64,000 nt of DNA from Blastocatellia bacterium UBA7656. Its GTDB lineage: Bacteria > Acidobacteriota > Blastocatellia > UBA7656. The first letter of the stretch is position 1. The number at the start of each line of letters is the position of its first letter. The notes beneath the pieces were generated by a model. That model was not told the origin of the DNA. It did no database searches and worked only from the letters and a program-made list of their open reading frames with translations. Shown one piece after another: positions 43,634-52,281 of this stretch. The stretch lies in NCBI GenBank assembly GCA_002483445.1, contig DLHY01000143.1:1-64000 (forward strand). Direction: 5' to 3'. A program made the position numbers and the translations under genes.

Positions 43634-44464
43634 ATGAACTATTACAAGATGCGGCTCATGATTCCGGAGCCTGTCAAAAATGTGATTCGCGAGTTGAGCT
43701 ATCTGCCCATGTTTTCCGACTGGAGCAGCGCGGTCAGCTACTACCGAATCAACCACGCGAATCCCGATAAGCCTTTGCCTCCCGCGATAGACCTCAGGAT
43801 CAGGCAATTGAAACATCGCCCCATACGCATACGCGCTCACAGCACGGATGCGCGCGTGGTCTTTTCGACCTTCGTGCATCGATTCCATTTGCCGCCGAAA
43901 GGGGTGATCCGCGACGCCCCGACATTGATCCTCGATCTTGGCTCCAACATCGGCTGCACCATCGCGCATCTGGCCTGCCTCTATCCGCAGGCATCAGTTG
44001 TCGGCGTCGAACTCGACGATGAGAATGCCGGATTATGCAGACGAAATATCTCTCCATGGAAAGATCGCTGTCAGGTCATAGAAGGAGCCGTCTGGGCCGA
44101 AGATGGCGAAGTGCAGTACGAAAGACGGGAAGGCTGCGAAGACGGTTTTGCAGCCGGAGCGGAACTGCCAGAGAATGGGGAGTTGCGAACTGCGAAGGCC
44201 ATATCGCTCAATACCCTGATTGCTGAAATATGCTCCCCCGACCAGTTCATCGACTACGTCAAGATGGATATCGAAGGCGCGGAGCGCGAAGTTCTGCGAC
44301 GCAATACCGAATGGGCAGCGCGCGTTCGGTCTATCAAAATAGAGTTGCACGGAAATTACTCGAAGGAAGATTGCATCGCGGATTTGCAAAGGCTTGGATT
44401 CAATGCCTGGGCCGATAATAATCACGCCCTTTGCGCTGTAGGAGTCAGAGAACTTCTGGCATGA
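43634..44464 (+). CDS. FkbM-family methyltransferase
   Basis: The protein has 276 residues. A class I methyltransferase core begins near residue 98: LILDLGSNIGCTIAHLACLYP (motif I), VVGVELDDENAGLCRRN and YVKMDIEGAEREVL, the D-x-E-G signature of the FkbM type near residue 210. KIELHGNYSKEDC follows. FkbM enzymes O-methylate sugars. The ATG at 43634 has GAGGA eight bases upstream and was preferred to a TTG at 43616. Its end overlaps the next glycosyltransferase gene by ATGA. Confidence 0.9.
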   Translation: MNYYKMRLMIPEPVKNVIRELSYLPMFSDWSSAVSYYRINHANPDKPLPPAIDLRIRQLKHRPIRIRAHSTDARVVFSTFVHRFHLPPKGVIRDAPTLILDLGSNIGCTIAHLACLYPQASVVGVELDDENAGLCRRNISPWKDRCQVIEGAVWAEDGEVQYERREGCEDGFAAGAELPENGELRTAKAISLNTLIAEICSPDQFIDYVKMDIEGAEREVLRRNTEWAARVRSIKIELHGNYSKEDCIADLQRLGFNAWADNNHALCAVGVRELLA

Positions 44465-45657
44465 ATCTACGCTTCGCTGTCATTGTCAGCCATCCCATAC
44501 AGCACTTCGCGCCCTGGCACAGAGAGGTTGCCCGACTCAAGGAAGTCGACCTGCGCGTATTCTTCTGCTGCGACTGGGGGCTTGTCGCCTACACCGACCC
44601 GCAGTTTCAGATGCAGGTCAAATGGGATGTGCCGCTGCTTGAAGGATATGATTACGAATTTCTGCCCATAGATCGAAGACCCGAACGCCTCGGCTTCTGG
44701 GAAGTCGATAACCCGACCGTCGGGGATGCCCTCGACCGTTTCAACCCGGATGTCGTGCAGGTGTTCGGATACGCAAGGCGAACCAACTGGAGAGTCGCCC
44801 GGTGGACACGTCGCAATCGAAAGCCGCTGATGCTTTATTCCGATTCCAACGCCAGCAGAAAAATTCCTCTGTGGAAGAAGGCTCCGAAAGAAATCATCGT
44901 TCGATATTTTTACAACCGGGTCGACGGCGCGCTCTTCGTCGGAGACAACAATTTTCAATATCACAGGCATTTTGGATTGCCTTCGGATCGCCTCTTCCCC
45001 GGAGTGTTGCCCATAGATCGCAAAAGGCTCATAGGCGCGGTGACGGATCGCGAAGAGGTGAGAAGCGAATTGCGAAGAGGGCTTGGCATTCCCAGTGACG
45101 CCTTCGTGTTGATGTTTTGCGGAAAGTACGTCCCGCACAAACGCCCTCTCGATCTGGTTGCCGCAGCCTGGCAGGTCGCAAAGAATGGAAAATGTGTCTG
45201 GTCTCTGCTCGTCGGCGACGGGCCTGAGCGCGGAGCGATTGAATCGTTCTGCAAACAGGAGGGGGTCACTAACACCGTTCTGACCGGATTCGTGAATCAA
45301 TCGAAGATAGCCTCGTATTACGCGGCCTCGGATGCGGTCGCCGTCACTTCTTCTCAGGACGCGCATCCTCTGGTCGTGAGCGAAGGAGCCTCGTTCGGAC
45401 TGCCCGTGATCATAAGCGACAGAGTCGGGTGCATAGGCGCGAGCGACTCGGCCCGACCCGATATCAACGCTGTGGTCTACACTTGCGGAGACCTTGAACA
45501 ATTGGAGCGCGCAATCGAGAGGCTCTGTCTCGACAAAGATTTGTATGGAAAGATGTCCGCCGCATCGGTCACAATATCAGAGTCACAGGATGTCGGGGTT
45601 GCGGCTCGCGCGCTTTCGGACGCGGCTGCTGTCCTTAAAGACATGGGGCCTCGATGA
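44461..45657 (+). CDS. Glycosyltransferase family 4-like
   Basis: This 398-residue GT-B enzyme starts MNLRFAVIVSHPIQHFAPWH, a familiar opening in polysaccharide loci. FVLMFCGKYVPHKRPLDLVAAA near residue 219 starts the donor domain, and LVGDGPERGAIE follows. The site that normally reads E-x7-E is changed: SSQDAHPLVVSEGASFGLPVI has an Asp where the first Glu is usual, and the second Glu is kept. It may use an altered donor. It is coupled to the FkbM gene. Twelve bases separate it from the Wzy-like gene. Confidence 0.9.
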   Translation: MNLRFAVIVSHPIQHFAPWHREVARLKEVDLRVFFCCDWGLVAYTDPQFQMQVKWDVPLLEGYDYEFLPIDRRPERLGFWEVDNPTVGDALDRFNPDVVQVFGYARRTNWRVARWTRRNRKPLMLYSDSNASRKIPLWKKAPKEIIVRYFYNRVDGALFVGDNNFQYHRHFGLPSDRLFPGVLPIDRKRLIGAVTDREEVRSELRRGLGIPSDAFVLMFCGKYVPHKRPLDLVAAAWQVAKNGKCVWSLLVGDGPERGAIESFCKQEGVTNTVLTGFVNQSKIASYYAASDAVAVTSSQDAHPLVVSEGASFGLPVIISDRVGCIGASDSARPDINAVVYTCGDLEQLERAIERLCLDKDLYGKMSAASVTISESQDVGVAARALSDAAAVLKDMGPR

Positions 45658-45669
45658 ACGTTTTTTAGT

Positions 45670-47130
45670 ATGAGCATAAGATCAATCGCGTTATCGATTT
45701 TTTATTTCAGCGTCGCTCTTTCAGTGGTGGGCGTCCTGCTGCAATCGATAGAGATGATGGCCGCTGGCACGCTCGGCGCAAGCGTCGGCTATGCGGTGAA
45801 GGATTATTTCAGACCGCACAACGACAGCGTCGACCCGATGACTGTCTATGCGATGTTTTTCGGCGCGTGGATGGGACTGGGCCATCTGGCCGGTTATTAT
45901 TTTCTCGGCACCGAGTTCGAGGAAACTTTTTACGGATACGCCTCGATGGACTATTTGCTTGAGGCGCAGATGCTGGCCACTATAACCGTGATCGTTCCGC
46001 TCGTGTTTTATCCCTGGTTCAGGAAACTGTCATCTCCCGGTCATTCGCTTCCCAGACTTCCGAAAGCCGGCTTCGAGATGTCGGACAAGGCGCTTCTGAA
46101 TTTTTGCTTCGCCCTTCTTGCTCTGGGCTGGGCGAACAATCTGGCGCTGGCTTCCTCAAGCGGACTGGGAACCTTGAGCCTCTTCACAAGCAGAGGATCG
46201 GAGATAGCCATCTTCCTTTTGACCTGGCACTGGTTCGGCCCGAATCCGACTTTCCCCCGTTGGACCAGATGGCTGCTTGCTGGCGCAATAATATCGGATG
46301 TCACTAATTCTCTGCTGTTCAGTTACATGCGAGGCGAGGTCGTCTACCCGCTGCTGATGTTCTTTCTGGCCATCGTGATGCGCAAGGCGATGACCAAAAA
46401 ATATGTCTTCGCCGCTCTGCTCATACTGCCTGTGCTTGCCTTTGTGTATCACGGGATTGGAGAGTTGAGAGGACACGGCATATATGGGACGGAGAGGGTG
46501 GCGAAGCTCACGGGACAATTGTCGTCTGGTAAAAACGATGATGAGGAAGGAACTGATTCCGCCGCGCTGTCGCTCATAGCAAGAGGCTGTCTGTTCGCCC
46601 AACTCAGTCAGGTCGCGCGCATCGCTGACGAGGAAGGTTTCTACAACGGCGAGACTCTCGAATATGTCGCTTACGCTTTCATCCCGCGAATCATCTGGCC
46701 GGAAAAGCCTCTGATTACTCCCGGCCAGTGGTTTGCGGAAAAAATAGGTCGCGGATGGCGAATGAGTGAAACACAGTTCAGCAACTCCATCAATATGACC
46801 CTTACCGGAGAGTTTTATCTGAACTTCGGATGGATCGGCGCAATTGCGGGAGTAGTTTTTATGACTTTCATCTACGCGGTTTTCTGGGAGGCCACCGGGT
46901 TTTATGAAATAAAAAACAACCCCATAGGACAGGCTCTCGGTATAGCCATCCTGTTTCAGGCCACCGTTTCCAGTTCGGCAGCAGGCATACTCAATCTTAT
47001 CTTTTCTTACCTTGCTACGCTTGCCGTCAGTTATCTCTTCATATCGCTTGCGAAACGCAGAAAGAATCGCACTGCATCGATGCTCAATCAGACGCGACAG
47101 AAAATGCCTTACCCTCTCAGATTGCCCTGA
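45670..47130 (+). CDS. Oligosaccharide repeat-unit polymerase (Wzy-like)
   Basis: This 486-residue protein has about eleven to twelve hydrophobic segments. A hydrophilic loop spans about residues 270-390 and contains RGHGIYGTERVAKLTGQL and then AYAFIPRIIWPEKPLITPG. The F-I-P-R-x-x-W-P-x-K-P motif is typical of O-antigen polymerase-type proteins. It should polymerise lipid-linked repeat units in the periplasm. The first gene of the window could be a second polymerase or a ligase. It stands between glycosyltransferases, as wzy genes usually do. The gap 47131-47191 after it holds nothing notable. Confidence 0.85.
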   Translation: MSIRSIALSIFYFSVALSVVGVLLQSIEMMAAGTLGASVGYAVKDYFRPHNDSVDPMTVYAMFFGAWMGLGHLAGYYFLGTEFEETFYGYASMDYLLEAQMLATITVIVPLVFYPWFRKLSSPGHSLPRLPKAGFEMSDKALLNFCFALLALGWANNLALASSSGLGTLSLFTSRGSEIAIFLLTWHWFGPNPTFPRWTRWLLAGAIISDVTNSLLFSYMRGEVVYPLLMFFLAIVMRKAMTKKYVFAALLILPVLAFVYHGIGELRGHGIYGTERVAKLTGQLSSGKNDDEEGTDSAALSLIARGCLFAQLSQVARIADEEGFYNGETLEYVAYAFIPRIIWPEKPLITPGQWFAEKIGRGWRMSETQFSNSINMTLTGEFYLNFGWIGAIAGVVFMTFIYAVFWEATGFYEIKNNPIGQALGIAILFQATVSSSAAGILNLIFSYLATLAVSYLFISLAKRRKNRTASMLNQTRQKMPYPLRLP

Positions 47131-47191
47131 AGCGCGCTGCTCGTTTCAGAAAGCTCTGCGTTCGCGCCTTATCGATTGATTTGCACAAGCT

Positions 47192-48271
47192 ATGTTGATG
47201 ATAGTGTCCGTCATTTCAGGCTCCGGGTTCGGCGGCATTCAGATGGTCAACCGCCTGCTCGGCGACGCCATTCATCAGGCCGGAATACCGGGTACGGTCG
47301 TTTCTTTGCACGACCCGCTCGACGCCGAGTGGAGAGAGGACTGGCCCGACAGTATATGCGCGCGAGGATCGAAACTCAGATTCGTATGCGGCGCGCTCTC
47401 GCGCAGCCGTCACGCTCGCCGATCTGTCGTCCTGGTGTCTCACGTCAGCCTCGCTCCGGTTGGAAGACTGATCAAACAGATTTCCGGCGCGCAGCTTTAT
47501 GTCTTCCTGCACGGAGTCGAATCCTGGCGTCCGCTTTCGGCGAGCGCGCGATGGGGTATGCGCGCCTGCGATCTCGCCATATCAAATTCGCAACTCACTC
47601 TCGAAAAATTTCGCGAGGCGAACTTGAGCCTGGCTGCGATCCGCGGCGAAGTTGTATATCTTCCGGCGCGAAGGCTCGCCCACTCGAACGGCAATCATAC
47701 TTATCCGCCGCGCTCTGCTTTGCGCGCGCTCATAGTCGGAAGATTGTGGGGCCGAGGGATGGTCAAAGGGCAACGCCAGTTGATCGAAGTCTGGCCTGAA
47801 GTGCGAAAAGATTTTCCCAGCGCGGAACTTTGCGTAGTCGGCGCAGGCGGTGGCCGTCAGGAGTTCGAAGAGCTTGCGCGCGAACGGGGCGTCGAGGATG
47901 CGATCACCTTCACCGGCGAAGTCACGGATGAAGAACTTGACGCGCTCTATGCTTCAAGTAATGTCTACGCTATGCCGAGCCAGGGCGAAGGCTTCGGCCT
48001 CGTGTTCGCCGAAGCGATGTCGCGCGGGCTTGCCTGCATAGCCAGCCGCTTCGACGCGGGCAGCGAAGTCGTAGTCGATGGCGAAACCGGCATTCACGTC
48101 AACCCGGATGACCCGCAGGAATTACTCAAGGCTTTGAAAACTCTCTTCGGCGACGCAGACCTTCGCCGACGTATGGGAGAGGCCGGACGACAGCGCGTTG
48201 AGGAGATGTTCTCTCTCGAAGCATTCAATAAGAGGGTCGAACGAATACTGCGCGGAGAAAAAACGGATTGA
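47192..48271 (+). CDS. Glycosyltransferase family 4
   Basis: This 359-residue GT-B enzyme opens MLMIVSVISGSGFGGIQMVNR. LYVFLHGVESWRPLS near residue 99 is in the acceptor domain. ALIVGRLWGRGMVKGQRQLIEVW near residue 178 and PSQGEGFGLVFAEAMSRGLACIAS near 264 (E-x7-E intact) belong to the donor domain. It is one of the canonical GT4 copies, with a clear retaining-enzyme signature. The next gene starts within its last bases (TGATG). Sugar specificity unknown. Confidence 0.92.
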   Translation: MLMIVSVISGSGFGGIQMVNRLLGDAIHQAGIPGTVVSLHDPLDAEWREDWPDSICARGSKLRFVCGALSRSRHARRSVVLVSHVSLAPVGRLIKQISGAQLYVFLHGVESWRPLSASARWGMRACDLAISNSQLTLEKFREANLSLAAIRGEVVYLPARRLAHSNGNHTYPPRSALRALIVGRLWGRGMVKGQRQLIEVWPEVRKDFPSAELCVVGAGGGRQEFEELARERGVEDAITFTGEVTDEELDALYASSNVYAMPSQGEGFGLVFAEAMSRGLACIASRFDAGSEVVVDGETGIHVNPDDPQELLKALKTLFGDADLRRRMGEAGRQRVEEMFSLEAFNKRVERILRGEKTD

Positions 48272-49017
48272 TGAAAGAAGTCATAAAACCGCCCGATTAT
48301 CGCCAGCGCATCTATGGCGAATATGTCTCCGCCTTCAAGCGCACAGACAGGGCAAGCCTGCTTGCGGAGGCTCAACGTCACGCGCGCTTTTTCGATCATC
48401 TCTTCCGTCCGCTGCTCGAAGAAAGCCGGACTAAAGATTTGCTCGAAGCCGGCTGCGGGCCGGGCCATTTTTTATATTGGGCCGAAAGTCGCGGCTTTCA
48501 ATCCGTCAGCGGATTCGATCTCTCTCGTGAGCAGGTCGAGCTTGCCCGCTCGCTCGAACTTCGCGCCGAAGAATCTTCTTTTCAATCCTTCCTTCCTCGC
48601 GTGCGCGAGTCTTATGACTGGATAGTGGCGCTCGATCTCATAGAGCATCTCACACGGGATGAGGGATTGGAATTTCTCGATCTGTGTCGCGCCGCGCTTC
48701 GTCCGGGCGGAAGGATTTTTCTCACCACTCCCAACAGCGCGGCTCTCCGTCCCGGCCCTGTCGCGGCGGGCGATCTTACGCACGAGACGATCTATACGCC
48801 TCAAACCATCGCGCTGGCATTGCGACTGACCGGGTACGAATCGGTCGAAGTGCGCGAGATCGCGCCTCCTCCGACCTCGATTCGCTCTCTCGTCAGGCGT
48901 ATGCTGTGGAAGATGATAAGACTATGGCCGATGATGATCGATCTCGTCGAGGCGGGAAGTTCTACTCGAATTTACTCCCGCGTCATGTCGGTTTCTGCGA
49001 AACGCCCTCTTGAGTGA
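48271..49017 (+). CDS. Class I SAM-dependent methyltransferase
   Basis: This 248-residue protein has a methyltransferase core near residues 55-160: DLLEAGCGPGHFLYWAESRG (motif I), GFDLSREQVELARSL, and WIVALDLIEHLTRDEG with RPGGRIFLTTPN, the Methyltransf_23 pattern. A C-terminal helix-rich part follows. A TTG one codon upstream is also possible; the ATG at 48271 sits on the preceding stop (TGATG). A 93-base gap with a 17-base inverted repeat follows. It may methylate a sugar added by the preceding transferase. Confidence 0.88.
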   Translation: MKEVIKPPDYRQRIYGEYVSAFKRTDRASLLAEAQRHARFFDHLFRPLLEESRTKDLLEAGCGPGHFLYWAESRGFQSVSGFDLSREQVELARSLELRAEESSFQSFLPRVRESYDWIVALDLIEHLTRDEGLEFLDLCRAALRPGGRIFLTTPNSAALRPGPVAAGDLTHETIYTPQTIALALRLTGYESVEVREIAPPPTSIRSLVRRMLWKMIRLWPMMIDLVEAGSSTRIYSRVMSVSAKRPLE

Positions 49018-49025
49018 AATGATTA

Positions 49026-49089
49026 TCCACGAAGGACACGAAAGGATCCGCAATGATTGGCTATCTTTTTTCTTCGTGTTCTTCGTGGA
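49026..49089. repeat. Inverted repeat of the CCACGAAG-type
   Basis: The left arm 49026-49042 and right arm 49073-49089 pair over 17 bases with one mismatch around a 30-base loop. The right arm contains two tandem units, CTTCGTGTT and CTTCGTGGA. It fills the gap 49018-49113 between a methyltransferase gene and a glycosyltransferase gene. Confidence 0.7.
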
Positions 49090-49113
49090 CTATAGACGAA
49101 TTGTTGTTAATTG

Positions 49114-50373
49114 ATGGATAACCGAGTTCCGCAAATCTGGATTCACGCGCTCGGAGCGAAGGCAGGAGGCGGAATCACCTATCTCAATGCGATACTGCCG
49201 GAGATACTGGGGCAGATGGAGGGAAAAGGCGCGCGAGTGGTACTGCTGCTGCCGCGCGCTTTGGATATGGAACTTCCCTCATGGGTCGAGGCGCGCGCAC
49301 TCCCTCTGGCCGCCCGCAACTGGCTGACCCGAATTTTCTTCGATCAATTCATACTGCCTCTGTGGATGAAGCGGGAGAAAGTCGCGGCGCTTTATTGTTC
49401 GGGAAGTTTTTCTCCGCTCGTAAAAACCGCGCCGACCATAGCTCTGCTGCGCAATGCGATTTATTTCGACCCGCGCTTCCTTGCGCGCGAAACTCCATTC
49501 AAAAGATTCCTGCTCAAACTGGAAGGGCGCTTGATCAGGATGGGCGCAGGGAACTGCAAGGCGATTCACTATCCTAGCCTCTCGATGCGCGATCTGGTCG
49601 AATCCCGCGCGCCTCATCTTGCTGACCGCGGATCGGTCAACTACTACGGCGTCGGGAAAGCTTTTGCAGATGCCTCGCCCGATTCGACCGCCGATGCGGG
49701 ATCGAGCGCGAATAATCGAACGACATTTCTTTACGTGATGAATTACACGCTTCAGAAAAACCTCGGCTTTCTTCTCCGCGCGCTCACTCTGGCTCGGCGC
49801 GAGGCTCTGCCCGTTCAGGTCATCGTGACTTCACGGCTTGATCGCGGGCCGAAAGCCTGCTTTGACGAAGACCGCGCGCTCATTGAAGAAAACGATCTCA
49901 TCGGATCAGGATATCTCACCCCGGTCGGCCCGCGGTATGGTGAAGACCTCATCGCGCTTTATCGCTCGGTCGATGCCTGCATCTTTCCCTCGATCTGCGA
50001 ATCATTCGGCCATCCGCTTCTCGAAGCCATGTCGATGCGGAAGCCTCTGATCTGTTCAGACCTTCCGTTCGCCCGCGAGATATGCGGAGACTATGCGATC
50101 TATGTCGACCCGGATAGCCCTCATGACCTTTTACGAATCTGGAAAGAATGGCCTCGCGGCATTCCTGAAAGCTCGCGCGATTTGCGTCAAAATATTTTGA
50201 GCAAATTCTCATGGCGCGCGCACGTCGCCAATCTGATAGAATCCCTCGTAGAGGGGAAAGATAAGGAAAAAGGAAAAAGTGAAAAGGAAAAAGTGAAAAA
50301 AGCATCTTTACCTTTTGCCTTTTGCCTTTTGCCTTTTGCCTTTTTACTATGTGCGGCCTCACAGGTTTTTTAG
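49114..50373 (+). CDS. Glycosyltransferase family 4 with repeat-derived C-terminal tail
   Basis: The protein has 419 residues. Its N-terminus, QIWIHALGAKAGGGITYLNAIL, is typical of this GT4 subgroup. FLYVMNYTLQKNLGFLLRAL near residue 206 and FPSICESFGHPLLEAMSMRKPLICSD near 290, with E-x7-E, are intact. After ANLIESLVEG near residue 383 the chain runs into an intergenic heptamer repeat: KDKEKGKSEKEKVKK, then SLPFAFCLLPFAFLL. These 35-odd residues are therefore translated repeat, not conserved protein. The tail also overlaps the start of the next gene by 25 bases. A shorter ancestral stop was probably lost when the repeat arrived. Confidence 0.9.
   Translation: MDNRVPQIWIHALGAKAGGGITYLNAILPEILGQMEGKGARVVLLLPRALDMELPSWVEARALPLAARNWLTRIFFDQFILPLWMKREKVAALYCSGSFSPLVKTAPTIALLRNAIYFDPRFLARETPFKRFLLKLEGRLIRMGAGNCKAIHYPSLSMRDLVESRAPHLADRGSVNYYGVGKAFADASPDSTADAGSSANNRTTFLYVMNYTLQKNLGFLLRALTLARREALPVQVIVTSRLDRGPKACFDEDRALIEENDLIGSGYLTPVGPRYGEDLIALYRSVDACIFPSICESFGHPLLEAMSMRKPLICSDLPFAREICGDYAIYVDPDSPHDLLRIWKEWPRGIPESSRDLRQNILSKFSWRAHVANLIESLVEGKDKEKGKSEKEKVKKASLPFAFCLLPFAFLLCAASQVF
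50263..50346. repeat. AAGGAAA / CCTTTTG heptamer inverted-repeat block
   Basis: About five units of AAGGAAA/AAGTGAA on the left face about four units of CCTTTTG on the right. Both have a period of seven, and the two sides are loosely complementary. The block is unusual in being translated as the tail of the glycosyltransferase, and it ends three bases before the ATG of the amidotransferase. Confidence 0.8.
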
Positions 50374-52268
50374 GACACTTTCCGCCTGAGCGGATTTATG
50401 CCATGAACGCGCTGGTCTCGCATCGCGGGCCGGACGACGAAGATTACTGGTTCGATCCGTCCGTGGGACTGGCGCTCGGACATCGTCGATTGGCCATAAT
50501 CGATCTTCGCCCCGAAGCCCGCCAGCCGATGACCAATGAGGACGGCTCTATCCGCCTCGTCTTCAACGGTGAGATTTACAATTACCGCGAGCTTCGCCGC
50601 GAGCTTGAACAAAAAGGCCACCAGTTTCACAGCCTCAGCGACTCTGAAACCATAATTCACCTCTACGAAGAAGAAGGCTATGACGCGGTTCGTCGCCTCA
50701 AAGGCATATTCGCCTTCGCGCTTTGGGATGCGCGCTCGCGTCGATTGCTGTTGGCTCGCGATCATCTCGGAATCAAGCCGCTCTACTACGCCGAGTTGAA
50801 AGACGGAATCGCATTCGCTTCCGAGCTAAAGGCGCTTCTGGTGTTCCCGGAAATCTCGCGCGAGCTTGACCCGCAGGCCATTCATCAACACCTGAGCTAT
50901 ATCTGGTCTGCCGCTCCGCACACGATGTTGCGCGGGGTGAAAAAACTCGAACCCGGCTATCGCCTCGTCGCAGGCAGTGAAGGCGTCATCCAACACGAGC
51001 CTTTCTATGATCTCCCTTATGACGACGCGCGAACCGGAGGCACCCGATTTGAGCGCGAAGAGAAGATACGCGAGCTTGTCCGTCAGGCCGTAGACCGACA
51101 GATGGTGAGCGATGTTCCGGTAGGCGCTTTTCTTTCGGGCGGGCTGGATTCAAGTTCTGTGGTGGCGATGATGCGACGCGCGACTGAAGAAAAGATTCGC
51201 TGTTACTCGATAGGCTTCGAGGATGACGAGCGACCCGACGCAAACCCCGTCGATCTTCCCTTCGCGCGAATCGTGGCCTCGCATTTCGATCTCGACCTGG
51301 TGGAAGTTCGCGTCCGCCCCGATGTCGTCGGCTTCGCCGAACGGATGGTCTATCTGCTCGACGAGCCGCAGGCCGATCCTGCCTGCATCAATGTTTATAT
51401 GATTTGTCAGCAGGCCAGAGCCGACGGATACAAGGTTCTGCTTTCGGGCGCGGGAGGCGACGATATTTTTTCGGGCTATCGCAGGCACACGGCTTTGCAC
51501 CTTGAGCGATACTGGGGCTGGCTGCCCGCAAGTGCGAGGCGGTTGCTGGCGCGAAGCGTGCGAGGGCTGAACGTCGGCAACACTTTGAGCCGCCGCATTC
51601 AAAAGAATTTCGTCTTCGCCGACCGAAAGCCTGAAGACAGAATGATGGCTTATTTTTTGTGGACTACGGATGAATCTCTGCGCGGCCTCTACGGCGGAGA
51701 CTTGAAGCGGGAGCTTTCAGACTATGACACGCTTGAGCCGCTGAGAAAAACTCTCGCCCGCATACCGCGCGAGACCGACCCGCTCAACCGAATGCTCTAC
51801 CTCGAAGCGAAGCACTTCCTCCCGGATCACAATCTCAACTACACCGACAAGATGAGCATGGCTCACGGGGTCGAAGTGAGAGTGCCGCTCCTCGATCTCG
51901 ATCTCGTGGATTATGCCGTTCACCTGCCGCCCGACGAGAAACAGCAGGGAATGCGGCTCAAGGCGGCTTTCAAAAATGCGATGCGAGGCGTGCTGCCCGA
52001 TGCGATCATCAATCGGGGCAAGACCGGATTCGGAGCGCCGCTGCGCCGATGGATTCGCGAAGAATTGAAAGAAATGGTTCGAGACGTGCTGTCGGAAAAA
52101 AGCATCGCCGAGCGCGGATTGTTCGACCCGCGAGCCGTCCAGCAACTAATACTCAGCAACGAGCGATTGGAAATCGACGCGTCGTACATGATCTTTTCGC
52201 TCATGTGCATCGAGATGTGGATGCGCAACTTCATCGACCGTCAGGCTCAGGCCGCTGTTCATTCCTGA
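50349..52268 (+). CDS. asnB: Asparagine-synthase-type amidotransferase, copy 4
   Basis: This 639-residue enzyme starts MCGLTGFLGH; the ATG at 50349 is required because class II glutaminases use Cys at position 2. An upstream in-frame start would translate the heptamer repeat and block that Cys. SHRGPDDED, FNGEIYNYREL and the SGGLDSSS loop near residue 263 are intact, with LSGAGGDDIFSGYRRH and VEVRVPLLDLDLVDYA in the synthetase part. It is followed by an FkbM methyltransferase and the two-domain oxidoreductase. This copy is closest in type to the amidotransferases of exosortase-linked exopolysaccharide loci. Confidence 0.94.
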   Translation: MCGLTGFLGHFPPERIYAMNALVSHRGPDDEDYWFDPSVGLALGHRRLAIIDLRPEARQPMTNEDGSIRLVFNGEIYNYRELRRELEQKGHQFHSLSDSETIIHLYEEEGYDAVRRLKGIFAFALWDARSRRLLLARDHLGIKPLYYAELKDGIAFASELKALLVFPEISRELDPQAIHQHLSYIWSAAPHTMLRGVKKLEPGYRLVAGSEGVIQHEPFYDLPYDDARTGGTRFEREEKIRELVRQAVDRQMVSDVPVGAFLSGGLDSSSVVAMMRRATEEKIRCYSIGFEDDERPDANPVDLPFARIVASHFDLDLVEVRVRPDVVGFAERMVYLLDEPQADPACINVYMICQQARADGYKVLLSGAGGDDIFSGYRRHTALHLERYWGWLPASARRLLARSVRGLNVGNTLSRRIQKNFVFADRKPEDRMMAYFLWTTDESLRGLYGGDLKRELSDYDTLEPLRKTLARIPRETDPLNRMLYLEAKHFLPDHNLNYTDKMSMAHGVEVRVPLLDLDLVDYAVHLPPDEKQQGMRLKAAFKNAMRGVLPDAIINRGKTGFGAPLRRWIREELKEMVRDVLSEKSIAERGLFDPRAVQQLILSNERLEIDASYMIFSLMCIEMWMRNFIDRQAQAAVHS

Positions 52269-52281
52269 TTATATTCGCTCC

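Noticed and set aside
44467..45501. Long minus-strand open frame (344 codons) opposite a glycosyltransferase
   Set aside because: It is the shadow of a high-GC coding strand, rich in Arg, Ser and His with no recognisable domain. The + strand gene has clear GT4 motifs and coupling to its neighbours.
50322..50348. Earlier start for amidotransferase copy 4
   Set aside because: It would translate the heptamer repeat and place the catalytic Cys at position 11. Class II glutaminases need Cys right after the initiator Met.
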